This document shows, in pieces, positions 18,709 to 27,042 of a stretch of 64,000 nt of DNA (position 1 is its first letter; each line of letters starts with the position of its first letter). The notes beneath the pieces were generated by a model, which saw nothing but the letters and a program-made list of their open reading frames with translations, did not search any database and was not told the origin of the DNA. The position numbers and the translations under genes were made by a program. Source of the stretch: an uncultured Bacteroidales bacterium (GTDB lineage: Bacteria; Bacteroidota; Bacteroidia; Bacteroidales; UBA3663); assembly GCA_905235375.1 (NCBI GenBank), contig CAJOLH010000015.1, forward strand, positions 38,248-102,247, written 5' to 3'.

Positions 18709-21083
18709 ATGAAACCGAAGATTCAATTCCTCCTCATACTCATCGGCTGCCTCTTGGCGGCTCGACCCGTCATGGCTTCGGTCGGCGAATGGCATAGTTA
18801 TCGCAACGTCGGCACCTACGACCAGGTGGCCCTTCTCGGCGACAACCTGTATATCTTGACCGACGGCAACCTCTTCGTCACCGACACCACGCTCACCGAG
18901 TTCACCAGCCTCTCCCGCCTCTCGCTGCTCAGTGGCAACACGATCTCAAAAATAGCGGTCACTCCCGACCATCAGCAGCTCGTCCTGCTCTACAACGACG
19001 GCCTCATCGACATCATCGATGCCGACGGCAGCACCATCTCCATCATGGATCTGCAGACCAAGAGCCTGACAGCCGATAAGCAGCCGCTCGGCATAACCTT
19101 CAGTGGCGATGAGATGATTGTGGCAGCTGAATTCGGATTCTATCGCGTCAGCCTGTCGTCCTACAGCATCGTCGATTCCTTCACCACGCCATCATCCTGC
19201 AACATCGCCTTCTATTGGAAGGATGCTTGGTATCGTTCGGTGCGCGGCCACGGCCTGCAGCGCTGTCCGACAGCAAGCAATGCCAAGCAGGAGTCCAACT
19301 GGACAACAATCCAATCCGACACCATCATCTCTGCCCTGACATTCTATACGCCTGATAGCACGGAACATTGCTGGGTACTTGCCAACGACAAGAACGTCAA
19401 CGTGCTCGATGCTGACGGCAAGACGATACGACGTTCAGCACGCGGTTGCTACACTTCGCTCATCCAAGCGGGTCGTTACATATTCATGGCGGGTAGCGGG
19501 TTCACGCTTGCCGACCCTGAGACCTACGACATCAGCGTCTGCCAAAACGGATACCTCCAGCAAAGCATCAGCATCTGTGCGCTCTCCGACGACACCTTCT
19601 TCACTTCGGTCGCTTCCACTGGACTTTTTTGCTTCAAACTCACCTCCTTCAACCGATGGGCATCATTCGACTATGAACTGCTGGCCGATGGCATCACAAT
19701 ATCCGAAGTCTTAGGTTCCACGGCGCTCTATGCCGGACTGCTCGGCAACGGTCAGTTCGTAGCCACCAACTCCAAGCGCATGTGTCTGACCAACTACAAT
19801 GCCATGGCGCGTACTATGGGCGACATCTCCATCTACCATCCTGACGATGACCGATGGACCACCCGAAACTATCGCGAGGTCATCAATCAGGGCAAAGCTG
19901 ATGGACTGGATGTGTTCCAAGGCATTTCTGCTTTTGCTGCCGACCCGCTCGACGATGACAGCTATTACATCAGCACCCTGCAGCGCGGTCTCTTCCACTT
20001 CAAGGGAGATTCGCTCATCCAGTGGATCGGACAAAGCACACCCGAAGCCTATCCCGACCAAGCCACCAGTCGCATCACCGCTGTCTATCCCGACGAGAAC
20101 GGTTACCTTTGGGTAGCGTGTCCCTTCACCGACCATCTGTTCCGCAGCCTCTCACCCCAGGGACAGTGGACCTGTTATCCCATCTCCGGCTTCCCCGCAG
20201 CATCCAACATCCACCGCATCCTGCAGGCCAGGCACGACAACTATCAGTTCAAGTGGCTCCTGTGCGACTATCCCTACCAGAGCAGCAAGGTGGCGATGTA
20301 CTACGACCATGCGACCCCTGCCAACCTTTCCGACGACCAGAGTGCCTATTTCAGCATCCTCGTCGATCAGGATAACAACCAATATTCCACCATCAACTAC
20401 TTCTTCGACATTGCCGAAGACCTGAACGGTGCCATCTGGTTGCTTACCACCATCGGCCCCCTCGTCATTGACGATCCCTATACCACCTTTACCTACGCGC
20501 AGAATAATCCCGGCTACGGCAAGGTACGCCGTGTGAAGGTGCCTCGCAACGATGGCACCAACCTGGCCGACTATCTCATGGAGTCGGCATCTTGCACCTG
20601 CATCGCTGTCGATAACCTCAACCGCAAGTGGATCGGCACTCTCGGCAGTGGCCTCTTCCTGCTCAGCGAGAAATCGAGCATTTCGACACCAGCAACGCCC
20701 CGCTTTTCTCCAACGACATCCTGTCCCTCTCGTTCGACCCAGAGACATCGGTGCTCTATATCTCCTGCGAAAGCGGCATACTCACCTATCAGACCGATGC
20801 CTGGCAGGGAGAGGCGGATTTCAGCAATCTCTATTGCTATCCCAACCCCGTGCGTCCCGAATATAGTGGCGAACTGCGCATCATGGGCCTCATGGACAAT
20901 TCGCAGGTCACTGTCACCGACGTAGCGGGCAACCTCATCATGCGCACCCAAAGCGTCGGCTCTTCCATCACCTGGAATCTCCGCGACAGCGACGGTCGGC
21001 GCATCAAACCAGGCATATATATGATTCATGGTGTCGATTCGGAAGGTGAAAAGGGGAAAATCTGCAAGTTTCTGGTGCTTTGA
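18709..21083 (+). pseudogene. PorZ-like type IX secretion protein, frameshifted near 20670
   Basis: The first frame (18709 to about 20670) encodes a signal peptide and GEWHSYRNVGTYDQVALLGDNLYIL, the opening of the PorZ N-terminal propeller, then further propeller blades (for example DNLNRKWIGTLGSGLFLLSE). After 20670 the frame changes by -1, and the remaining 137 codons to 21083 continue the protein: EIEHFDTSNAPLFSNDILSLSFD, then a type IX sorting-type C-terminal domain with YCYPNPVRPEYSGEL and PGIYMIHG. The intact paralog at 23432-25792 covers the same join without a break. No convincing slippery heptamer is visible, so a real mutation or a sequence error is likelier than programmed frameshifting. 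In P. gingivalis, PorZ is a surface component of the type IX system tied to anionic LPS delivery. Confidence 0.72.
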
Positions 21084-21118
21084 GCGAAAAATATTTGCCT
21101 TTAGGCAATAATATTCGC
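21084..21118 (+). terminator. imperfect hairpin after the frameshifted PorZ gene
   Basis: An imperfect inverted repeat starts right after the stop: GCGAAAAATATTTGCC, loop TTTA, GGCAATAATATTCGC. There is no T-run, so it may stabilise or process the mRNA rather than terminate it. Confidence 0.4.
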
Positions 21119-21161
21119 AATAATACGTTATAGATACATAAACACCACTGATTTGGGCTCT

Positions 21162-22232
21162 ATGCAAGATAACACTATACAGCAGCCCACCGATGCAAGC
21201 ATCATACTGACCTATCGTTGCCCGATGCGTTGCGTGATGTGTAACATCTGGAAAAATCCGACTCGCAAAGAGGAGGAAATCAAAGCTGCTGACCTAAAGA
21301 CCTTACCGCAGCTCAAGTTCATCAACTTGACAGGCGGCGAACCATTCATTCGAGAAGACCTCCCTGACATTGTCGAGGAGTGCTATCGTCATACCAGTCG
21401 CATCGTCATCTCCACCTCCGGCTGGTTCGAGGAAAAGGTTATTGATCTTGCCAAGCGTTTCCCAAACATTGGTATTCGCATCAGCATCGAAGGACTGAGC
21501 CAGAAGAACGACGAGCTGCGTGGCCATCAAGGCGGTTTCGACCGTGGTCTCCGCACGTTGCTCAAGCTCAAGGAAATGGGACTGAAGGATATTGGCTTCG
21601 GCTGCACGGTCTCGAACAATAATTCGGCCGATATGCTGTCGCTCTATCAACTTTCGCTCAGTATGGGCATGGAGTTCGCCACGGCTGCCTTCCACAACAG
21701 CTATTACTTCCACAAGGACGACAACCAGATTACCAACCGCGAGGAAGTGTGCCGCAACTTCGAGAAGCTCATCAATATGCAGCTCAAGGAGAAGCATCCG
21801 AAATCGTGGTTCCGCGCCTGGTTCAACATGGGACTGATCAACTACATCGAAGGAGGCCGTCGTATGCTCCCCTGCGAAGCGGGCTCTGCCAACTTCTTCA
21901 TCGACCCCTGGGGAGAGGTTTATCCGTGCAATGGCCTCGAAGAGAAATTCTGGAAGCAGTCGATGGGCAACATCCACCATGCCGACTTCATGACCATCTG
22001 GCAAAGCGAGGAGGCACAGGAGGTGCGCCGCAAGGTACGCTGCTGCGCCAAGAACTGCTGGATGGTGGGCACCGCAAGTCCAGTGATGCACAAGTACATC
22101 AAATATCCGCTCCGATGGGCACTGCGCAACAAGGTGCGCTCGATGCAGGGCAAGCCTGCGTGTCTCGACAAGACATGGTGTGACGTCGGACAAGATCCCC
22201 GCCAAGGTGACCTAAACCCTAATCGCTCGTGA
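21162..22232 (+). CDS. radical SAM protein with SPASM-like C-terminus
   Basis: The ATG at 21162 gives 356 aa; a TTG three codons upstream is less likely. The cluster motif is CPMRCVMC (CxxxCxxC) near residue 21, followed by the SAM-binding NLTGGEPFIRED and IRISIEG. The C-terminal part holds further cysteines (LPCEAG, YPCNGLEE, CCAKNCW), as in SPASM domains that bind auxiliary Fe-S clusters. The substrate is unknown. It lies between two PorZ-like genes and shares GTGA with the next glycosyltransferase, so a role in modifying a surface glycan or a secreted peptide is possible but only contextual. Confidence 0.84.
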   Translation: MQDNTIQQPTDASIILTYRCPMRCVMCNIWKNPTRKEEEIKAADLKTLPQLKFINLTGGEPFIREDLPDIVEECYRHTSRIVISTSGWFEEKVIDLAKRFPNIGIRISIEGLSQKNDELRGHQGGFDRGLRTLLKLKEMGLKDIGFGCTVSNNNSADMLSLYQLSLSMGMEFATAAFHNSYYFHKDDNQITNREEVCRNFEKLINMQLKEKHPKSWFRAWFNMGLINYIEGGRRMLPCEAGSANFFIDPWGEVYPCNGLEEKFWKQSMGNIHHADFMTIWQSEEAQEVRRKVRCCAKNCWMVGTASPVMHKYIKYPLRWALRNKVRSMQGKPACLDKTWCDVGQDPRQGDLNPNRS

Positions 22233-23326
22233 AGAAACAAAAGAACCGCATAGTTGTAACCGGCACACGCGGAATACCCAACATCATGGGTGGTGTCGAG
22301 ACGCATTGTGAGGAGCTCTTCCCCCGACTGGTGGAAGAGGGTTATGACGTAACCGTTATTCGACGCTCCAGCTATTGCCACGACCACCTCTCGCATTGGC
22401 GGGGCGTCAAGCTCATCGATATCGACGCCCCACGCAAGAAGTCGTTCGAGGCCATCATCCACACGTTCAAGTCGGTTATTCGTGCCAAAAAGCTCAATGC
22501 ACAGATTATACATATCCATGCCTGTGGTCCAGCGCTGCTTGTCCCGATGGCTCGTATGTTGGGGATGAAGGTGGTCTTCACCCACCATGGACAAGACTAC
22601 GACCGCGTCAAGTGGGGATGGGTAGCCAAAATGATGCTTCGACTGGGCGAAGCCATGGGCTGCATCTTTGCCAACCGCGTCATCGTCATCAGCCAGGGCA
22701 TCCGCGACATGGTGAACCGCAAATACAGCATTACCCGTAAGATGCACCTCATCTACAATGGTGTGGCAACCCCAGAGGACATCAACGAGCCCGGCTACTT
22801 CAGGCATCTCGGCATCGAGCATGGCAAATACATCCTGGGCATGTGCCGATTTGCCCCCGAGAAGAACCTTCACCAGCTTATCCAGGCTTTCTCGAAGATC
22901 GATTCCCACGGCTACAAGCTCGTCATCGCCGGCGACTCCGACTTTGAGGACTCCTATTCCATCAAGCTGAGAAAGATGGCCAAGGAAAATGGTGTCATCC
23001 TGACAGGCTTCATCAAGGGACGCCGACTGCACGCGCTGTTGAACCATTGCCGCTGCTATGTGCTGCCTTCTTCGCACGAAGGATTGCCCATCGCGCTGCT
23101 CGAAGCCATGTCCTACGGCGCACCAATCCTCGTAAGCGACATCCCTGCAAATCTCGAAGTGGGACTGCCCCGCGACAATTACTTCCATTGCAACGACGTA
23201 CTCGAGCTCACTGCCAAACTACAGGAAACCGTCGATATGCCGTATGATAAATGTGCCTACGACATGGAGAAATACGACTGGAATGTCATCGCCCAGCAAG
23301 TCAGCGAGGTTTATCGCAGCCTCTAA
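22229..23326 (+). CDS. glycosyltransferase family 4
   Basis: The GTG start at 22229 overlaps the radical SAM stop by 4 bp (GTGA). The 365-aa protein opens VVTGTRGIPNIMGGVETHCEEL, the G-rich acceptor loop of GT4 enzymes (the DUF1972-like subgroup with a TRG motif). HHGQDYDRVKWGW follows near residue 115, and the donor domain has GMCRFAPEKNLHQLI and SSHEGLPIALLEAMSYGAPILV with E-x7-E. No membrane helix is visible. It sits outside the main polysaccharide operon but in the same direction. Confidence 0.88.
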   Translation: MKKQKNRIVVTGTRGIPNIMGGVETHCEELFPRLVEEGYDVTVIRRSSYCHDHLSHWRGVKLIDIDAPRKKSFEAIIHTFKSVIRAKKLNAQIIHIHACGPALLVPMARMLGMKVVFTHHGQDYDRVKWGWVAKMMLRLGEAMGCIFANRVIVISQGIRDMVNRKYSITRKMHLIYNGVATPEDINEPGYFRHLGIEHGKYILGMCRFAPEKNLHQLIQAFSKIDSHGYKLVIAGDSDFEDSYSIKLRKMAKENGVILTGFIKGRRLHALLNHCRCYVLPSSHEGLPIALLEAMSYGAPILVSDIPANLEVGLPRDNYFHCNDVLELTAKLQETVDMPYDKCAYDMEKYDWNVIAQQVSEVYRSL

Positions 23327-23337
23327 CGAACATTTAT

Positions 23338-23420
23338 AAATAATATATAGCATCTATAGCAACTATAGCTCATATAGTAACTATAGCTCCTATAACTTCT
23401 ATAGCTCCTATCCCCTATAA
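23338..23420 (+). repeat. ACTATAGCTCCTATA iterated-word island
   Basis: This is the whole gap between the glycosyltransferase and the second PorZ-like gene. It is a chain of degenerate 14-16-bp words of the form (AC)TATAGCTC(CA)TATAG, with no clear reading frame. Each word is nearly self-complementary around TATAG/CTATA. Confidence 0.7.
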
Positions 23421-23431
23421 GAAAAAACTAC

Positions 23432-25792
23432 ATGCGTCCCCTCCCCCTTTTAGCGCTACTCATCATCCTCCTTCCATTTGCTGCCACAGCGGGCGAATGG
23501 CAGGCATTTACCTATACGGAGAGCTACAACCGCGCCTGCCGCATGGGGGACAATCTCTACATCCTCAAAGGCAACAGCCTCGTGCGCGCCAGCGTCTCAG
23601 GATGGGCTGTCGAAAAGGAGCTGACACGCGAAGACGGTCTCTCAAGCACCAAGATTGTGGATATCTGCTTCAGTGAGGAAGTCAATCGCCTCGCCGTGGT
23701 CTATGCCGATGGTCTCATCGACATCTTCCATCCTGACGGCTCCGTCTGGACCATCCCCGATTTCTACAATGCTCCCATGCAAGGGAACGACAAAACCATC
23801 AATGGTATTCGTCAGCAGGAAGGCCTTCTTTTTGTCTCTACGGCATTCGGATTCCTCGTTGTGGACCTTATGCAGGAGATTATTCAGCAGACATTTAATC
23901 TTGGCTTGTCGGTCAAATGTGCCTGGCAATACAATGGGGATTGGTATTACAGCACCGACCAAGCTACCTTCTATTGTCCTTGCAGCGGCAATCCCTTTGC
24001 TCCTAATGCCTGGAAAAAGGCAAGCAATCATGCCATCGATGACGTCATCGTCCTCTCGGGTGGTAACGAGCCCCAGTGCTGGCAGCTTGCGCACGACCTC
24101 TGTCTGCGCCGTCTCGTCCCTACGTCCCACGTCTCGCAGCGATGCACTCCTTCCAATACCATTCAGGGACTTTGCCGAGCCGACCGCTTCATCATGACGG
24201 TTTCTACCGACAGCCTCATACTCTACGACATCAATTACGGCCATTGTCCCACCTACGGCAATGCGCCCAAACCGAACCAGCGCTATACGTGTGCGGCACG
24301 TGGACATCTTTCCGGCAGCACTGGTCTCTGCTCGCTCTCCAAGGGGGGCGATTCCTTTGCCTTTCTGCATCCTTCACTCGGCATCTTTGCCGACACGTTG
24401 TCCTACCCCAATCCTTATACTGTCAAGGTCAACGTCCTCTATCGCGAAGGCCTCACCATCAAGAATCATCAGCAGAGCGCCGACATCAATCGCATCACCT
24501 ACAGCCAGGGAGAGGTAGGCATGACCTGCATCCTACCGCTCATCACCAACTACGGCACCATGATGCGAACGTCTGCCTTTCTCACCACGATGAACCCTGA
24601 GAGCGAAACCTGGAACAACTACACGGCCTCCATCGTTACCCCTTACGTCGATAACAATCGCTTCGCAGGTGCTGCCGACATGGTGGCCGACCCGTTCTAT
24701 CCTTCCCGCTACTGGTTCTCCACGCTCGAGGACGGCATCATCGGCATCGACCACGGCAAATACCTCCGCACCTACAATCATGGAACCACCAATCATAAAC
24801 TGCAATGGTGTGCGCCCAACGTCACCCGTGTCGCCGGCATGGCTTTCGCCCCCGACAGCAATCTCTGGTGCTTCAACGAGGGCGTCGATCGCGAGCTTTG
24901 TGTATTGCGCGTCAAGGACAGCACATGGTATAACTTCCAGCTCCCCGGTCTTGAAATGAGCTATGGGTTCACTCACCTTTGCCACACTTGGCGAGGGGGA
25001 CGGCATCAGATATGGGGCTACCAGCACCTCAAGTACGAAGCCACCAACATCTTCGTCTATGACTACGGCAGCGGCCTCAATTCCACAGCCGACGACCGCT
25101 TTACCTACTTCAAGGCGCTCACGCCCTCTTCGGGCATCACCTTCACACCCTATTACGGGCGAGGTGTCTATGAAGGACCCAATGGAGCTATCTGGCTGCT
25201 CAACACTTCAGGACTTTACATCGTTGACAATCCATCGACCGTCTTCAGCAATCCAGGTGTTGTGCGAACCATCATCGAGAATGTCGTTCCCAACAGCTTT
25301 GCCATCGACAACCAGAATCGCGTGTGGATAGGAACCGAAGGGAATGGTCTATATCTCTTCTCAGGCGATGGTCGCAGGCAGATTGCACAAATCACAACGA
25401 TGAACAGCATCCTCAAGACCGACGAGATTCTCTCGCTGGCGTTCGATGACAAACGCTCCGACCTATGGATCGTCACCGCAGGGCAGATACTCCGTTATCA
25501 TTACGACGATGACGAGTACGATGCTTCCGACGAGCTCTCCACCACGGCCTACTGCTATCCCTCGTCCGTCACTTATGGCAGCAACTCAGTGATCAATGTC
25601 TTCGGACTGAAGGACGAAACAGAAGTGATGGTTGAAAATAGTCAAGGCCGCACCTTAATAAAGGATACGGCCGTGGGTGGACTCTGCACAATCGATGCTT
25701 CAACTTTCCCTGTCGGCATCTACATGGTCATCGGAACTGATGCCAATGGTGCCCGTGGCACCCTGCTGACTTTCACGGTAGATGAGCCATAG
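23432..25792 (+). CDS. PorZ-like type IX secretion system protein (intact)
   Basis: The 786-aa protein is close to the ~780 aa of P. gingivalis PorZ. It has a signal peptide (residues 1-20), then GEWQAFTYTESYNRACRMGDNLYIL at the start of the N-terminal propeller, and DGLIDIFHPDG. A second propeller has two-component-regulator-like blades (PNGAIWLLNTSGLYIVD, NRVWIGTEGNGLYLF). A C-terminal beta-sandwich (from about residue 705, YCYPSSVTYG to GIYMVIGTDANGARG) has the layout of type IX sorting domains. It is a paralog of the frameshifted gene at 18709-21083. Its last 93 bp overlap the convergent CPBP protease gene. Confidence 0.78.
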   Translation: MRPLPLLALLIILLPFAATAGEWQAFTYTESYNRACRMGDNLYILKGNSLVRASVSGWAVEKELTREDGLSSTKIVDICFSEEVNRLAVVYADGLIDIFHPDGSVWTIPDFYNAPMQGNDKTINGIRQQEGLLFVSTAFGFLVVDLMQEIIQQTFNLGLSVKCAWQYNGDWYYSTDQATFYCPCSGNPFAPNAWKKASNHAIDDVIVLSGGNEPQCWQLAHDLCLRRLVPTSHVSQRCTPSNTIQGLCRADRFIMTVSTDSLILYDINYGHCPTYGNAPKPNQRYTCAARGHLSGSTGLCSLSKGGDSFAFLHPSLGIFADTLSYPNPYTVKVNVLYREGLTIKNHQQSADINRITYSQGEVGMTCILPLITNYGTMMRTSAFLTTMNPESETWNNYTASIVTPYVDNNRFAGAADMVADPFYPSRYWFSTLEDGIIGIDHGKYLRTYNHGTTNHKLQWCAPNVTRVAGMAFAPDSNLWCFNEGVDRELCVLRVKDSTWYNFQLPGLEMSYGFTHLCHTWRGGRHQIWGYQHLKYEATNIFVYDYGSGLNSTADDRFTYFKALTPSSGITFTPYYGRGVYEGPNGAIWLLNTSGLYIVDNPSTVFSNPGVVRTIIENVVPNSFAIDNQNRVWIGTEGNGLYLFSGDGRRQIAQITTMNSILKTDEILSLAFDDKRSDLWIVTAGQILRYHYDDDEYDASDELSTTAYCYPSSVTYGSNSVINVFGLKDETEVMVENSQGRTLIKDTAVGGLCTIDASTFPVGIYMVIGTDANGARGTLLTFTVDEP

Positions 25793-26557
25793 GACTATCA
25801 CCATCAGCACGACACTCACACCAACCGTTACTGCCCCGAAATGCTCCAGCATCTTCGGGGCTTCTTTCATTTCAATCAGTGCCCAAAGGTTGTTGATGGC
25901 ATGGGCAATGACACCGGGCCAGATGGAACCCGTCCAATAGACCAGATAGACGAAACCTGTACCCAACAGCCAACGAGGGATAAACCCATAGGCTTCGAGA
26001 TGAATCAGCGAGAAGAGCAAACCGACCAGGACAGCCGCCCAATGCTTGTTATATCCCTTGAAGCAACGCAACAAAGCTCCTCGGAACATCCATTCCTCGC
26101 CGAGCGCCGTACCGATGCACATCAACATGATGAGTTCAATCCAGCCACCAACACCCGACAGCCCCAACATGGTATCAATCGCCTGCTGCTGCGCTTCGGC
26201 ATTGTTCTTGGCCCATGTAGCCAAAGGTTCGGGCAGCGGCAACGATTCGCAAGCCGTAGCCAACGCATCGAGCGCAGGCAGGCTGACAATCATCAGCAGG
26301 ACAATCAGGGCAACTACCTTCCACGAAGTCTTCCGTGTATGCATGACCTCACGGATCGTTTCTTTCTTATAGAGTATCGTCCACAGGATGGCTGGCAGCA
26401 GCATGATCAGCAAGGTCTGTCCCCATTGGATAAGATGCAGCATCAATGTGCCGTGAGTCAAAGCTGAAATGGGTATAATGGCCAGCACCATGATGATTGT
26501 GCCGACAAAGGCAAACACCAACAGCCAGAAGAAGTCGGTCCAGAACTTTCTTTTCAT
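25700..26557 (-). CDS. CPBP family intramembrane metalloprotease (Rce1-like)
   Basis: A 285-aa protein with about eight transmembrane helices and the three motifs of the family: EEWMFRGALLRCF (EExxxR) near residue 155, FSLIHLEAYGF (FxxxH) near residue 185, and AHAINNLWAL (HxxxN) near residue 220. In eukaryotes this fold cleaves CAAX proteins; bacterial members are often linked to peptide export or immunity, but the substrate here is unknown. Its 3' end overlaps the convergent PorZ-like gene by 93 bp, including the end of its last helix. It has its own promoter. Confidence 0.88.
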   Translation of the reverse strand: MKRKFWTDFFWLLVFAFVGTIIMVLAIIPISALTHGTLMLHLIQWGQTLLIMLLPAILWTILYKKETIREVMHTRKTSWKVVALIVLLMIVSLPALDALATACESLPLPEPLATWAKNNAEAQQQAIDTMLGLSGVGGWIELIMLMCIGTALGEEWMFRGALLRCFKGYNKHWAAVLVGLLFSLIHLEAYGFIPRWLLGTGFVYLVYWTGSIWPGVIAHAINNLWALIEMKEAPKMLEHFGAVTVGVSVVLMVIVLWLIYRESQQGATGTIGISSDDHVDADRES

Positions 26558-26598
26558 TTTTGAGTGGTCAAATTATCAATTATTCTTCATTTCGGGGG

Positions 26599-26629
26599 CA
26601 AAGATAAAGAAAATCGCACAAAATACAAA
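26599..26629 (-). promoter_or_regulatory. promoter for the CPBP protease gene
   Basis: Minus-strand -7 TATCTTTG (26599-26606) and -33 TTTG (26626-26629), 19 bp apart. Confidence 0.7.
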
Positions 26630-26645
26630 AAAAATCCCCATAAAA

Positions 26646-26677
26646 TTTGGAGATTCACTGAAAAATCACTAACTTTG
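26646..26677 (+). promoter_or_regulatory. promoter for tRNA-Leu
   Basis: TTTG (26646-26649), a 20-bp spacer, then TAACTTTG (26670-26677); the tRNA begins 48 bp downstream. Confidence 0.8.
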
Positions 26678-26724
26678 CACCCGCAAAACTGAAACAAACC
26701 ACAGTTTCGCAGTCTTCGAGACTT

Positions 26725-26808
26725 GCCCGGATGGCGGAATCGGTAGACGCGCTAGTTTCAGGGACTAGTGGCCGTACGGCTGTGTGGGTTCGAGTCCCAC
26801 TTCGGGTA
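26725..26808 (+). tRNA. tRNA-Leu (CAG)
   Basis: An 84-nt class II tRNA with a long variable arm. Acceptor arms are GCCCGGA and TTCGGGT. The anticodon stem is CTAGT/ACTAG (26752-26756 and 26764-26768), with loop TTCAGGG and anticodon CAG at 26759-26761. The T-arm contains GGTTCGAGTCC. No CCA is encoded. The 3' end is the attachment site of the integrative element. Confidence 0.95.
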
Positions 26809-26809
26809 C
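26796..26809 (+). other. attL, in the tRNA-Leu 3' end
   Basis: The 14-bp CCCACTTCGGGTAC spans the T-arm 3' side and acceptor stem of the tRNA and recurs exactly at 36644-36657. Confidence 0.85.
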
Positions 26810-26811
26810 TT

Positions 26812-26848
26812 GGTTGCATATCTTTAACAAGTTATGCAACCTTTTTTT
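26812..26848 (+). terminator. terminator after tRNA-Leu
   Basis: A 9-bp perfect stem, GGTTGCATA / TATGCAACC (26812-26820, 26833-26841), followed by seven T. Confidence 0.85.
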
Positions 26849-26913
26849 ATTCTCATTTTCAGCACTTTATATATTTCGCGAGTTTTCAACCATTTGCAAA
26901 TATATTCATTTGG

Positions 26914-26951
26914 TTGGACAATTTGTTGGACAAAAATTTGGAAGTGTCCAA
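26914..26951 (+). other. paired TTGGACA motifs at the left end (possible recombinase arm sites)
   Basis: TTGGACA occurs at 26914-26920 and 26926-26932 (12-bp phase), with an inverted TGTCCAA at 26945-26951. The same pair with the same phase is at the right end (36551-36569). The motifs lie over the integrase promoter, so they could also serve autoregulation. Confidence 0.5.
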
Positions 26952-26968
26952 CATTTTTCCTAACTTTG
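26937..26968 (+). promoter_or_regulatory. integrase promoter
   Basis: TTTG (26937-26940), a 20-bp spacer, TAACTTTG (26961-26968). It is embedded in the TTGGACA motif cluster. Confidence 0.75.
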
Positions 26969-27042
26969 CACCAGCAATCGAGGATTGCAGCCAAATTTTA
27001 TCCATTAACGGACGGAACACCCGTAACAAAAAAATTATTTTT

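Noticed and set aside
20660-20680. Programmed -1 frameshift in the first PorZ-like gene
   Set aside because: No X-XXY-YYZ slippery site or downstream pseudoknot is apparent, and residues seem to be missing relative to the paralog.
21303-23188. 300- and 422-codon minus-strand frames opposite the radical SAM and GT4 genes
   Set aside because: Both plus-strand genes show clear catalytic motifs; the antisense products have no recognisable domain.
26731-27042. N-terminal extension of the integrase starting inside tRNA-Leu
   Set aside because: It would translate the tRNA, its terminator and the promoter; the ATG at 27043 follows a good promoter.
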